This document shows positions 18,068-25,561 of a stretch of DNA of 64,000 nt, one piece after another. A model generated the notes under the pieces. It was not told the DNA's origin, did no database searches, and saw only the letters and a program-made list of their open reading frames with translations. Position 1 is the first letter of the stretch. Each line of letters begins with the position of its first letter. The stretch covers positions 248,001-312,000 of the forward strand of contig JAEWZN010000003.1 in the NCBI GenBank assembly GCA_023395255.1, in the 5' to 3' direction. The position numbers and the translations under genes were made by a program. The DNA is from Deferribacteres bacterium (GTDB lineage Bacteria > Chrysiogenota > Deferribacteres > Deferribacterales > Geovibrionaceae).

Positions 18068-18514
18068 ATGAGAAAAACAGTTATAGCAATGGCGGCAATT
18101 CTTACGATAGCATTCTCCGGATCAGCATATGCGCGTATGGGCGGCGGTATGGGTTACGCACAGTGTGTTCAGGCTGGCGGACAGTATCAGGGCATGAATT
18201 ATCAGGGCGGTCAGTTTAAAGGCAGAAAAATGATGGCTCAGGCTAATGTTCAGAGAGGGCCTAAGGCAGTTACTCAGTACACAGAGGCAGAAGCCGGGAA
18301 GATTATTAATGATTACGCTACGGCTAATCTGAAAGGCTATCAGGTCGGCAAACTGGAAGGCTTCACAACCCCCAGAGGCTTCACAGTGTGGTCGGCTCCG
18401 GTTACTGATAAAAGCGGCAACAAAATGAGCCTTACATTGACCCCTAACGGTGTAATGCTTGGTCAGTATCCTTTTCAGCCTATGCAGGGCAGGGGAGGCG
18501 TACCGGTTCAATAG
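18068..18514 (+). CDS. Small secreted protein of unknown function
   Basis: The protein of about 148 residues has a signal peptide (MRKTVIAMAAILTIAFSGSAYA, cleavage after AYA) and a mature part rich in Gly, Gln and Met (MGGGMGYAQC, QYQGMNYQGGQF). A conserved-looking C-terminal domain follows (TEAEAGKIINDYATANLKGY ... LTPNGVMLGQYPF). The start has a perfect AAGGAGG site at normal spacing, so the longer upstream frame is rejected. I do not recognise the family. It stands alone, with hairpins after it. Confidence 0.8.
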   Translation: MRKTVIAMAAILTIAFSGSAYARMGGGMGYAQCVQAGGQYQGMNYQGGQFKGRKMMAQANVQRGPKAVTQYTEAEAGKIINDYATANLKGYQVGKLEGFTTPRGFTVWSAPVTDKSGNKMSLTLTPNGVMLGQYPFQPMQGRGGVPVQ

Positions 18515-18527
18515 TTTATAAAAAAAA

Positions 18528-18612
18528 CGGCGGGCTCTTTCGAAGCCCGCCGCTCTCTGGAACTTAAGCGGTATAAATAATTTTTAGGGAATCGCCTTTT
18601 CAGGCGGTTTTT
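18528..18612 (+). terminator. Two hairpins downstream of the secreted protein gene
   Basis: The first hairpin is CGGCGGGCT / AGCCCGCCG with a seven-base loop and no T run on the plus strand. The second, TCGCC / GGCGG with a TTTTCA loop, is followed by TTTTTT and is a plausible plus-strand terminator; it overlaps the last codons of the convergent gene at 18600. Confidence 0.65.
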
Positions 18613-18881
18613 TGCTGTTTTGTGTGATTTTTAAGCTGTTCGGGGGTAAGCCCCAGTCCGTCACCCAGGCCGAACACATACCATTTAAGCTGTTCTTCGG
18701 TGAGATCGGAAGCCATTACAAATACTTCGCCTTCTTTTTCGCCTTTGAGAATTACATTGAAGTGAGATGATTTTCCTTCGACTTTCTTTTCAAGGAGAAT
18801 GGACACATTGCGCTCTATAGCCTGATTTATATGTCCGAGAACGGCAAAAACATTGCTCAGGAATTCTTCGCTGGACTTCAT
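18600..18881 (-). CDS. Hypothetical 93-residue protein
   Basis: I do not recognise this small soluble protein. It has an AGGAGG ribosome binding site five bases before the ATG, so it is probably real. The C-terminal half contains SDLTEEQLKWYVFGLGDGLG and ends in a Lys/Gln-rich tail. Its end overlaps the terminator of the convergent secreted-protein gene. A hairpin (GGGCAT / ATGCCC) lies just upstream of its ribosome binding site. Confidence 0.65.
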   Translation of the reverse strand: MKSSEEFLSNVFAVLGHINQAIERNVSILLEKKVEGKSSHFNVILKGEKEGEVFVMASDLTEEQLKWYVFGLGDGLGLTPEQLKNHTKQQKTA

Positions 18882-19002
18882 AAGACCTCCTAGTCATAAA
18901 ACGGGCATCCATGCCCTAAAACCACCTGATATAGTTATCGTCCGTATGAATGGATCTTAAAGTATTTTTTTGCTGAATTACAGCGAAATTGAGAAAAATA
19001 TG

Positions 19003-19036
19003 AAAAAAAAGCCGCAGCATGTCTTATGCTGCGGCC
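19003..19036 (-). terminator. Terminator of nrdJ
   Basis: On the minus strand, stem GCCGCAGCAT / ATGCTGCGGC with a short loop is followed by TTTTTTTT. It lies 48 bases past the nrdJ stop. Confidence 0.88.
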
Positions 19037-19083
19037 TTGAGTCTGATTTACGGAAGATTCTTCGGCAATATATACTGCCTATC

Positions 19084-21387
19084 TTAGCTGCAATGTGAAT
19101 AGCCGCAGGAGTAACAAATATCGCAGCCTTCTACGTGTTCTATGGGGCTGCCGCATTCGGGGCAGGCGCCGTTTTTCACCTTATGCTCTTCCTCATGAAC
19201 ACTCACTGTTTCAAGGAGCTTGTCAACGCTGAGTTTTTCCTGCTTGCCCGTAACAGTTATCTCAAGTGCCGAGGCTTTGAGAGCAAGCTCAAGGGCTTTG
19301 CCCACAGCATCGGAACAGCTCAGCACAGTGTTCTGGCCGAAGCCGTATTTCATGTGGCATGATATGCCTTTAAGCTGCTTGATGATCAGGTCAATATCGC
19401 CGCCGCTTCTGAGGTCGAGGGAGATAAGCCTTCCTATTGCCTCGCACTGGCTCTGTGCACATCCGCCGGCTTTACCCATGCTGGTGAAAACTTCGAATGG
19501 TTCGCCGTTTTCATCCTGATTTATAGTTACATAAAGTTTGCCGCAGCCGGTCATCATTTCTATAGTGCGTCCCACCAGCACAGAGGGTCTGGGTCTGGGT
19601 TTATTGGGAAGCTGCTGGGCAGCAACTGCTTCTTCCTTCTTCTCTTTTGTGCCAACGTTAAGAACCTGCCCCGTGCGGCTTCCGTCACGGTAGATTGTAG
19701 TTCCTTTGCAGCCGAGTTTGTATGAGAGGAGATAAGCGTTCCGTACATCCTCCACTGTTGCTTCGTTGGAGAAGTTAACTGTTTTGCTCACTGCATTGTC
19801 TGTATATCTCTGGAATGCCGCCTGCATTTTGATATGCCAAAGGGGTGTTATTTCATGTGATGTTACAAACACTTTGCGCCATTTTGACGGAACCTGCTCA
19901 ATGTCATGCACATGCCCTGTATCGGCCACTTTCTCCATGAGGTCATCAGAGTAAAAGCCGTCTTTCTTGGCTATATCCTTGAAAACGGGGCATACTTCCG
20001 GCAGTTTGTTGTTATCCATAACAAACCTGTAGAAGGCTATGGCAAAATAGGGCTCTATTCCGCTGGAACATCCGGCGATGATCGATATTGTGCCTGTGGG
20101 GGCAATGGTGGTGACTGTGGCGTTGCGCATATTTTTAAAGCCCATGGCAGGGTACACGCTATCGTTGAAAGTGGGGAAGTTTCCTCTTTCCTTAGCAAGT
20201 TCTGCGGAGGCTTCCCTTGCCTTGTCACGGATGAATTTCATTATTTTTTCAGCAAAGTCTATTGCCTCGTCACTGTTGTAGGGGATTTCAAGCATGGCAA
20301 GCATATCCGCCCAGCCCATGATGCCGAGACCGATTTTGCGGTTTCTTTTTGTCTGGTTTTCGATCTGAACTATGGGGTACTTGTTCATTTCGATTACGTT
20401 GTCAAGGAATCTGACAGCGGTTTTCACTGTTTCTTCAAGGGCTTTCCAGTCCGCCTTGCCGTCTTCCACAAACCTGCCAAGGTTTATTGAACCGAGGTTG
20501 CATGACTCATAAGGGAGAAGAGGCTGCTCGCCGCAGGGGTTAGTGCTCTCTATTTCACCCTCTTTCGGGGTGGGGTTTTCGGCGTTTATTCTGTCAAGGA
20601 ATATGATTCCCGGATCTCCGCCTTCCCACGCAAGCTGAACCATCTGATCGAAGACTTCCTTCGCGTTGAGGGAGCCTGCTTTCTTTTTGGTTTTGGGGTT
20701 TATAAGGTCAAAATTGCCGCTTGACTCAAGGGCGTTCATGAAGGCTTCTGTTGCGCCGACAGAGATGTTGAAGTTAGTGAGCTTTGTTTTGTCCTGCTTG
20801 GCGTAGATAAAGTCCATAATATCAGGGTGATCCACACGGAGGATCCCCATGTTTGCGCCGCGTCTTGTTCCGCCCTGTTTGATGGTTTCCGTGGCTGCGT
20901 CAAAAACGCTCATGAATGATACTGGACCGCTGGATACGCCTTTGGTGGTTTTTACCACATCGTCTTTCGGTCTGAGGCGGCTGAAGGAAAAACCTGTTCC
21001 TCCGCCGGATTTATGAATAAGAGCGGTGTTCTTAACCGCATCGAAAATGCCTTCGAGTGTGTCATCCACAGGAAGAACAAAGCATGCGGAAAGCTGCTGA
21101 AGCTCTCTTCCTGCGTTCATAAGAGTGGGAGAATTGGGAAGGAATTTGAGATCAATCATCTGATCGTAAAACTGAGCCGCTTTGGCGAGAACATCCGCCT
21201 TCTCGTCAAATTTTCTTTCGGCTTCCGCAATGTTCAGCGCCACACGCTGGAACATTTTTTTCGGCGTTTCCGTGGCATTACCGTTGTTATCCCTCTTTAA
21301 ATACCTCTTCTTAAGAACGGTAACAGCATTTGCCGAAAGTTTCGGTTCACGGGAGAGAACCTTTTCAATCTCCTCGGTGTTAAGCAT
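19084..21387 (-). CDS. nrdJ: Vitamin B12-dependent (class II) ribonucleotide reductase
   Basis: NrdJ reduces ribonucleotides using adenosylcobalamin and works with or without oxygen. The 767-residue protein has the N-terminal LPNSPTLMNAG and LSACFVLPVDDTLEGIF, the active-site NPCGEQPLLPYESCNLGSIN region, and APTGTISIIAGCSSGIEP. A C-terminal zinc-ribbon-like block CPECGSPIEHVEGCDICYSC ends the protein. I place the start at ATG 21387 (MLNTEEIEKVL), which has GGAGG five bases upstream; a longer Cys-rich extension in the same frame is probably untranslated leader. About 500 bases without a gene precede it. Confidence 0.95.
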   Translation of the reverse strand: MLNTEEIEKVLSREPKLSANAVTVLKKRYLKRDNNGNATETPKKMFQRVALNIAEAERKFDEKADVLAKAAQFYDQMIDLKFLPNSPTLMNAGRELQQLSACFVLPVDDTLEGIFDAVKNTALIHKSGGGTGFSFSRLRPKDDVVKTTKGVSSGPVSFMSVFDAATETIKQGGTRRGANMGILRVDHPDIMDFIYAKQDKTKLTNFNISVGATEAFMNALESSGNFDLINPKTKKKAGSLNAKEVFDQMVQLAWEGGDPGIIFLDRINAENPTPKEGEIESTNPCGEQPLLPYESCNLGSINLGRFVEDGKADWKALEETVKTAVRFLDNVIEMNKYPIVQIENQTKRNRKIGLGIMGWADMLAMLEIPYNSDEAIDFAEKIMKFIRDKAREASAELAKERGNFPTFNDSVYPAMGFKNMRNATVTTIAPTGTISIIAGCSSGIEPYFAIAFYRFVMDNNKLPEVCPVFKDIAKKDGFYSDDLMEKVADTGHVHDIEQVPSKWRKVFVTSHEITPLWHIKMQAAFQRYTDNAVSKTVNFSNEATVEDVRNAYLLSYKLGCKGTTIYRDGSRTGQVLNVGTKEKKEEAVAAQQLPNKPRPRPSVLVGRTIEMMTGCGKLYVTINQDENGEPFEVFTSMGKAGGCAQSQCEAIGRLISLDLRSGGDIDLIIKQLKGISCHMKYGFGQNTVLSCSDAVGKALELALKASALEITVTGKQEKLSVDKLLETVSVHEEEHKVKNGACPECGSPIEHVEGCDICYSCGYSHCS

Positions 21388-21894
21388 ACAACCTCCGCAC
21401 CCGCAGCTGGAGAGGCAGCGGGTTAGCGTTTTTTTCAAATAATGACGCAAAAGCGTCTTGCACAAACAAATAACGCAGACCCGCAGATCCGCATTTTAAT
21501 TAAAATATAGGGGAACGTATTTTTCCCAAGTATTTTTTTAATTTATTGAAGGAATAATCACCCCGAACAGGGAAAAAGCAGACTGCTTACCGGAATTTAA
21601 AAAAGAAATACTTCCGACCCCATGGTGATAAGCCACAACAACACCTTTACCATAGAAAAGTTGATATAAGGTTAACAAAACAGCCGTAACGCAACCTTGA
21701 GCACCGATAAAAATAAACAGGTCTAAAGGTAAAGGATATTTCAGCAGTCTGTGCTAACCGGGGGCATGAAAAGGAGATACGCACCGCCCATGAGATATAT
21801 GTTAAAGCATGAATGGGGGTTCGTCAAATAAAAAAATAATAAAATTTATTCATTATTATAAGCTACTTATGCTGGAAGCCCCGTCTAATGCCGT
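21388..21894. other. Gene-free leader region between nrdJ and the Rrf2 gene
   Basis: I see no gene here. Read on the minus strand (the nrdJ sense), it holds several inverted repeats. AAGGTT...AACCTT and ATGGT...ACCAT lie around 21610-21700. A GGGAA..TTCCC pair overlaps a weak promoter-like stretch near 21510-21530. A GACGC/GCGTC hairpin sits near 21445. An ACCCGC...GCGGGT hairpin sits next to the nrdJ ribosome binding site (about 21395-21425). I looked for a B12 box of a cobalamin riboswitch and did not find one. The structure may be a regulatory leader of another kind. Confidence 0.4.
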
Positions 21895-22329
21895 TTACGG
21901 CTGAACGTGTTCTTTCTGCCCTCTCATCTCATCATCTGCAAGTTGTTTAAGGGTATAGGATTTGAGCTTTTGAAGAAGGGAGTCCTGTATGTTGCCCCAC
22001 ATTTTATGTGCTGAGCAGGTGTTAACTATGCTGCAAAAACTGTCATCAAAAATACATTCATTTAAACTGAGTTCGCCTTCGATTGCTTTGATTATGTCAT
22101 AGACTGTGATGTCCTGGGTGGGTCTGTTGAGCCTGAATCCGCCTTTTTTGCCCCGCTCGGAGCTTAGTATGTCTGCCTTGGCGAGGTTCTGGAGAATTTT
22201 GCCCAGAAAGCTGTCCGGTATGTCGCAGGCCTTGGACAGCTCAGAGCGCATAAAAACCGTTCCTTCCTGTTTTTTTGCTATGTGGATGAGTGAGCGGATC
22301 GCGTAATCACTGGCTCTGGTAACTTTCAT
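21895..22329 (-). CDS. Rrf2-family transcriptional regulator, probably Fe-S binding
   Basis: The 144-residue protein has the Rrf2 winged-helix start MKVTRASDYAIRSLIHIAKK, the LGKILQNLAKADILSSERGKKGG wing, and three cysteines spaced C-x6-C-x5-C (ECIFDDSFCSIVNTCSAH). That layout is typical of IscR/NsrR/RirA-type regulators binding a 2Fe-2S or 4Fe-4S cluster. The start has an AAGGAGTT site. Its target is unknown; the nearest genes are nrdJ downstream and tRNAs upstream. Autoregulation is likely because a palindrome overlaps the promoter start region. Confidence 0.9.
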   Translation of the reverse strand: MKVTRASDYAIRSLIHIAKKQEGTVFMRSELSKACDIPDSFLGKILQNLAKADILSSERGKKGGFRLNRPTQDITVYDIIKAIEGELSLNECIFDDSFCSIVNTCSAHKMWGNIQDSLLQKLKSYTLKQLADDEMRGQKEHVQP

Positions 22330-22399
22330 ATGTAACTCCTTCTTTTTATCAAATTAAAAGATTCAGTCCCTGTGTCAGTTTAAACTAAATAAAAATACT

Positions 22400-22442
22400 T
22401 AGGATTCCGTCTAATCATACAAACACAGTCTGGTTCAGTCAA
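22400..22442 (-). promoter_or_regulatory. Promoter of the Rrf2 gene with candidate operator
   Basis: On the minus strand TTGACT (22442-22437), 17 bases, then TATGAT (22419-22414) is a strong sigma-70 match. Just downstream of the -10 box the sequence TTAGacggaatcCTAA is an inverted repeat at the expected start site, a plausible autoregulatory Rrf2 operator. Confidence 0.6.
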
Positions 22443-22491
22443 GGGTTTTGAGAGCAGATGCATCTTTTTTAATGTCTTTGATAAAAATTGG

Positions 22492-22518
22492 TTGACACAG
22501 GAGTAAAAAAGCTATAAA
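22492..22518 (+). promoter_or_regulatory. Promoter of the first tRNA-Gln gene
   Basis: A consensus TTGACA, a 15-base gap, then TATAAA lies 19 bases before the tRNA. Confidence 0.7.
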
Positions 22519-22536
22519 TACGATTTCCCAACTTAC

Positions 22537-22608
22537 AGGGGTGTAGCCAAATGGTAAGGCATCGGTTTCTGGTACCGTGTATTGTGGGTTCGAGTCCTTC
22601 CACCCCTG
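22537..22608 (+). tRNA. tRNA-Gln (anticodon CTG)
   Basis: The acceptor stem AGGGGTG / CACCCCT closes a 72-base cloverleaf. The anticodon loop TTCTGGT gives CTG, reading CAG. The T arm holds GTTCGAGTC. The 3' CCA is not encoded (the sequence continues CTTCTC then a T run). The anticodon stem has a U-U mismatch at its outer pair. Confidence 0.93.
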
Positions 22609-22675
22609 CTTCTCTTTTTTTTCCGTGTCATTAAGTAATTCATCGCTGCGGGCTTTGCTCCGGCGGTGAAAAATA

Positions 22676-22702
22676 TTGACAAATGCATTAAAAACTTATA
22701 AG
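22676..22702 (+). promoter_or_regulatory. Promoter of the second tRNA-Gln gene
   Basis: TTGACA, 15 bases, TATAAG: the same spacing as the promoter of the first tRNA-Gln, so the two genes are probably transcribed separately. Confidence 0.65.
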
Positions 22703-22717
22703 TTCTTTTTTCCTTAC

Positions 22718-22793
22718 AGGGGTATAGCCAAATTGGTAAGGCAGCAGTTTTTGGTACTGTGTATTGTAGGTTCGAGTCCTTCTACCCCTGCCA
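22718..22793 (+). tRNA. tRNA-Gln (anticodon TTG)
   Basis: The acceptor stem AGGGGTA / TACCCCT closes the cloverleaf, with anticodon loop TTTTGGT giving TTG (reads CAA). CCA is encoded at 22791-22793, unlike in the first copy. The body is closely similar to the CTG tRNA, which points to gene duplication. Confidence 0.94.
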
Positions 22794-22844
22794 TTTTTCT
22801 TCTTTTATATCAATAAAGTCTTTTTTCCATAAAGTGATTAGGTG

Positions 22845-22936
22845 CAAAGAATATAAATTTATTCGAGCTGCATAGATGGTTAATGAATTTATATTAAGCT
22901 TAGTATCAACCTCTTGTTTTGTTGAATGTTTCAACA
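22845..22936 (+). promoter_or_regulatory. Inverted repeats upstream of the P-loop ATPase gene
   Basis: Two palindromes precede the AT-rich gene: AATATAAATT...GAATTTATATT around 22849-22895, and a perfect TGTTGAA-TGT-TTCAACA at 22920-22936. Either could be an operator or a terminator-like hairpin. The second lies 60 bases before the start codon. Confidence 0.4.
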
Positions 22937-22995
22937 TTAAGGGTAAAATTATGTGATAAGATTAATTTAACCTAGCATTGTGTTGGAGAAAACTA

Positions 22996-24579
22996 ATGAA
23001 AAAGATTAAAGAATTGAATCTTGGATTTACAGATGCACAAATTTATTCTCAACGAAAGAATAAAGCAATGTTTAATGATATTTTTGTAAAAAACTTATAT
23101 CTTGACGAGTTAGTTCAACATTCAAAGTTCTTTTTGATTGGTGAAAAGGGCACAGGTAAAACTGCATATGCAACTTTTCTTAGTAATGGAGAATATTATA
23201 ATACAAAATCAGTTTTAAAATTCCTCAGCTCCACTGATTACGATAAGTTTTATATATTAAAAGAACAAAAAAATCTTGATTTAACAGGATATACAAGTAT
23301 ATGGAAAGTTATAATATTGCTCTTATTCGCTGACAGCATTTCAAATGACAGTAGTTCGGTGGCAACTTTTAATAAAAGCAGTATAGGAGAGCTTAATAAA
23401 GCTATAAATGAATATTATCAGAATGCATTTGCTCCAAATATCATGACAGCCCTAAAGGTTATTGAGCAAAGTAATCTTTTTGCAAGCTTGCTAAGTAAAC
23501 ATATTGAAGCTGGAGGGAACTCTAGCAAAACTATTGAGTTTTTAGAAACCAAATTCCAGACAAATTTATTGTATATTGAAAAGCAATTCATTGAAGCAAT
23601 AAGTAAAATAAGATTAACAAAGGATATGATTCTTTTTATTGATGGTATAGATATTAGACCTGACAATATACCTTACTCTGATTATATAGAATGTATAAGA
23701 GGATTGGCAAACGCTACATGGAGCCTTAATACTGAAGTGTTCCAAAATATGAAGGGAAAAGGTAATTGTAAAACTGTTCTACTTCTGAGACCGGATATCT
23801 ACAACTCATTGAGTTTGCAAAATGCTACAAATAAACTTTTAGATAATTCTGTTTACCTTGATTGGAGAACCACTTACAGAGGATATAAAAAATCATATTT
23901 ATATAATGTAGCTAAAAAAATACTGTCCTATGACAACGAGCGTAGCGAATTATGTGATGATGAGCTTTGGAACGCCTATTTTCCATGGAAAATTCGTTCT
24001 ACTAATGAAGAAGAACGTGAATTTGATACTGCCTTTATGTCTTTTTTAAGAATCTCGTTATCTCGTCCACGTGATATTTTAGTGATACTTCAGTATTTAC
24101 AAAAATTAATGCTTAGAAACGATTTAGGAGAAAGTTTAAAGTTTTCATTTGAAGAGTTCAATAGCAACGAGTTTCAAAATAGCTACTCGACATATTTTAT
24201 GGGTTCATTGAAAGATCAACTATTGTTTTACTACTCATCAATAGACTTTCAACATTTTCTTAAGTTTTTTGATTATTTTCATAATACTGATTTCTCTTAT
24301 AAAACTTATCTGGATAACTATGAAAAATTTATTGAATATATTTGTAATAATGCAAGTGATATTCCTGCTTTTATGGAAGAACCCAAAAAGTTGCTCCAAC
24401 TATTGTATGATAGTAATGTAATTGCGGCAATTGATAATGGTCGTACTAAACCTTACTTTTATTTTTCTTATAGAGAAAAAGATATCTCCAATATTAATCC
24501 TCAAGTTCCTGTTGAAGATAATATCACTTACAGATTCCACTATGGAATGTACAAAAAAGCAGAATTTGGACGTTTTTAA
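22996..24579 (+). CDS. P-loop ATPase of the Sll1717/FunZ type, AT-rich
   Basis: The protein of about 527 residues carries Walker A FLIGEKGTGKTA (about 47-57), Walker B MILFIDGIDIRP (about 211-222), an arginine in LLLRPDIY, and a late SRPRD segment (about 356-360). This combination is what I recall of the Sll1717/FunZ P-loop ATPases, STAND/AAA-like proteins often found in accessory, possibly defence-related, loci. The function is not established. The gene is far more AT-rich than its neighbours and starts 200 bases after a tRNA, indicating horizontal gain. The start is ATG 22996 with GGAG seven bases upstream. No integrase or partner gene is adjacent. Confidence 0.75.
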   Translation: MKKIKELNLGFTDAQIYSQRKNKAMFNDIFVKNLYLDELVQHSKFFLIGEKGTGKTAYATFLSNGEYYNTKSVLKFLSSTDYDKFYILKEQKNLDLTGYTSIWKVIILLLFADSISNDSSSVATFNKSSIGELNKAINEYYQNAFAPNIMTALKVIEQSNLFASLLSKHIEAGGNSSKTIEFLETKFQTNLLYIEKQFIEAISKIRLTKDMILFIDGIDIRPDNIPYSDYIECIRGLANATWSLNTEVFQNMKGKGNCKTVLLLRPDIYNSLSLQNATNKLLDNSVYLDWRTTYRGYKKSYLYNVAKKILSYDNERSELCDDELWNAYFPWKIRSTNEEEREFDTAFMSFLRISLSRPRDILVILQYLQKLMLRNDLGESLKFSFEEFNSNEFQNSYSTYFMGSLKDQLLFYYSSIDFQHFLKFFDYFHNTDFSYKTYLDNYEKFIEYICNNASDIPAFMEEPKKLLQLLYDSNVIAAIDNGRTKPYFYFSYREKDISNINPQVPVEDNITYRFHYGMYKKAEFGRF

Positions 24580-24735
24580 TGTCTGATTTTTTATTTTTTT
24601 GACAAAGAATATACTTTTTGATGCACAACAATATACAAAGAACCGGAAGCGTCAGTTCTGTAAAAGGACTGCAATCAGCTTTTTATTGCGTTTTCCATAC
24701 ATTATCACTACATTAGCAGTATCTGGAGGTACTTT

Positions 24736-24992
24736 ATGAAAAATGCAACTTTGCAGGTCAGAATGCCGGAAGATCTGAAAAAGAAGCAAATGATATTTTG
24801 TCGGCTCTTGGTCTGACTGCAAGTGAGGCTGTGAATATTTTCTATTCTCAGATAGTCCTTAATCGCGGCATACCGTTTGAAATAAAGATACCCAGTAAAG
24901 AAACTGCCGAGGCTGTTCAGGAAGACCGAAACGGCAGAAACACTAAATCTTTTAAGGATGCTGATGAGCTTTTTAAGGATCTCAACTCTTGA
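24736..24992 (+). pseudogene. RelB/DinJ-type antitoxin with frameshift
   Basis: From ATG 24736 (GGAGG upstream) the frame reads MKNATLQVRMPEDLKK, then stops soon after an A5 run at 24778-24782. One more A would restore a full RelB/DinJ antitoxin: EANDILSALGLTASEAV, NIFYSQIVLNRGIPFEIK and so on to KDLNS at 24989. The second half is intact in frame 3 up to TGA at 24992. A single-base deletion, a sequencing error, or (less likely) ribosomal slippage would explain it. The toxin gene overlaps its end. Confidence 0.8.
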
Positions 24993-25256
24993 GAAATCTT
25001 TATTACCAGGCAGTTCAAAAAGGATTACATGGCTTTTAAAAATAATAATGCTGTTGAAGCTGAGCTCAGGAAAATCATTGAACTTCTTATGAAGGAGACT
25101 CCTTTGCCTGTAAAGTACAAAGACCATCCGCTTGTAGGCAGCTTTACCGGATGCAGAGACTGCCATTTATTTCCTGATGTTGTTCTTATATATGAGGTTA
25201 CTCAGGAAGAGGTACGCTTGATCCGCATGGGAAAACACTCAAACCTGTTTAATTAG
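24989..25256 (+). pseudogene. YafQ-type mRNA interferase toxin, 5' end disrupted
   Basis: The frame that ends at 25256 encodes a YafQ/RelE-fold toxin: QFKKDYMAF, then KDHPLVGSFTGCRDCHLFPD and RMGKHSNLF, keeping the expected histidines and Asp of the RNase site. Upstream, this frame reaches the antitoxin stop with no ATG, GTG or TTG. The TTG at 24989 that overlaps the antitoxin stop, as is usual, is out of frame. Re-adding a GA dinucleotide (TTGAGAGAAATC) would restore a full toxin. The first in-frame ATG is 25029, giving 75 residues without the first strand. It is probably inactive. Confidence 0.75.
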
Positions 25257-25561
25257 AAGAGAAATCCTTTTAACATTTTTTTACATATCTCTTGATTGGC
25301 TTTTTCATTATAAAATCTTTCCCGGAAATCACAACTAACATCCTTTTGCCTCAGGATATTTTCAATCTCAGACCAGCCGTATTCCTTTAAATATCAACTG
25401 CAGCAGACCGAATCTCTATGCCTTGACTTTGCAGACAGGGGGAGTATATTTTAAGTATTCGATAATAACTATGTTCGAGCTAGCTAACTACGGACATATG
25501 TATTCTACTGGCTTTCAGTGCGGCAGCGTCAACCCCCCGTAAAAACCTTTGGAGGTTACTA
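25257..25561. other. Gene-free stretch before the aldehyde dehydrogenase
   Basis: About 300 bases without a convincing gene. The minus strand has a stop-bounded open frame of about 46 codons ending at 25253 that lacks a start codon and may be a gene remnant. The last 140 bases hold the aldehyde dehydrogenase promoter and leader. Confidence 0.35.
25423..25450 (+). promoter_or_regulatory. Promoter of the aldehyde dehydrogenase gene
   Basis: TTGACT, 16 bases, TATATT is a good sigma-70 match, giving a leader of roughly 100 bases before the start codon. Confidence 0.55.

Noticed and set aside
21388..21894. Cobalamin riboswitch in front of nrdJ
   Set aside because: No B12 box or recognisable cobalamin core on the minus strand.
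24778..24800. Programmed ribosomal frameshift in the antitoxin
   Set aside because: A5 alone is a weak slip site and the toxin also carries a lesion, so decay or read error is more likely.
25253..25400. Small minus-strand gene after the toxin
   Set aside because: Open frame of about 46 codons is preceded by a stop and has no start codon; kept only as a possible remnant.
22718..25561. Genomic island with tRNA attachment sites
   Set aside because: No duplicate of the tRNA 3' end and no integrase gene found downstream; only base composition and position support transfer.
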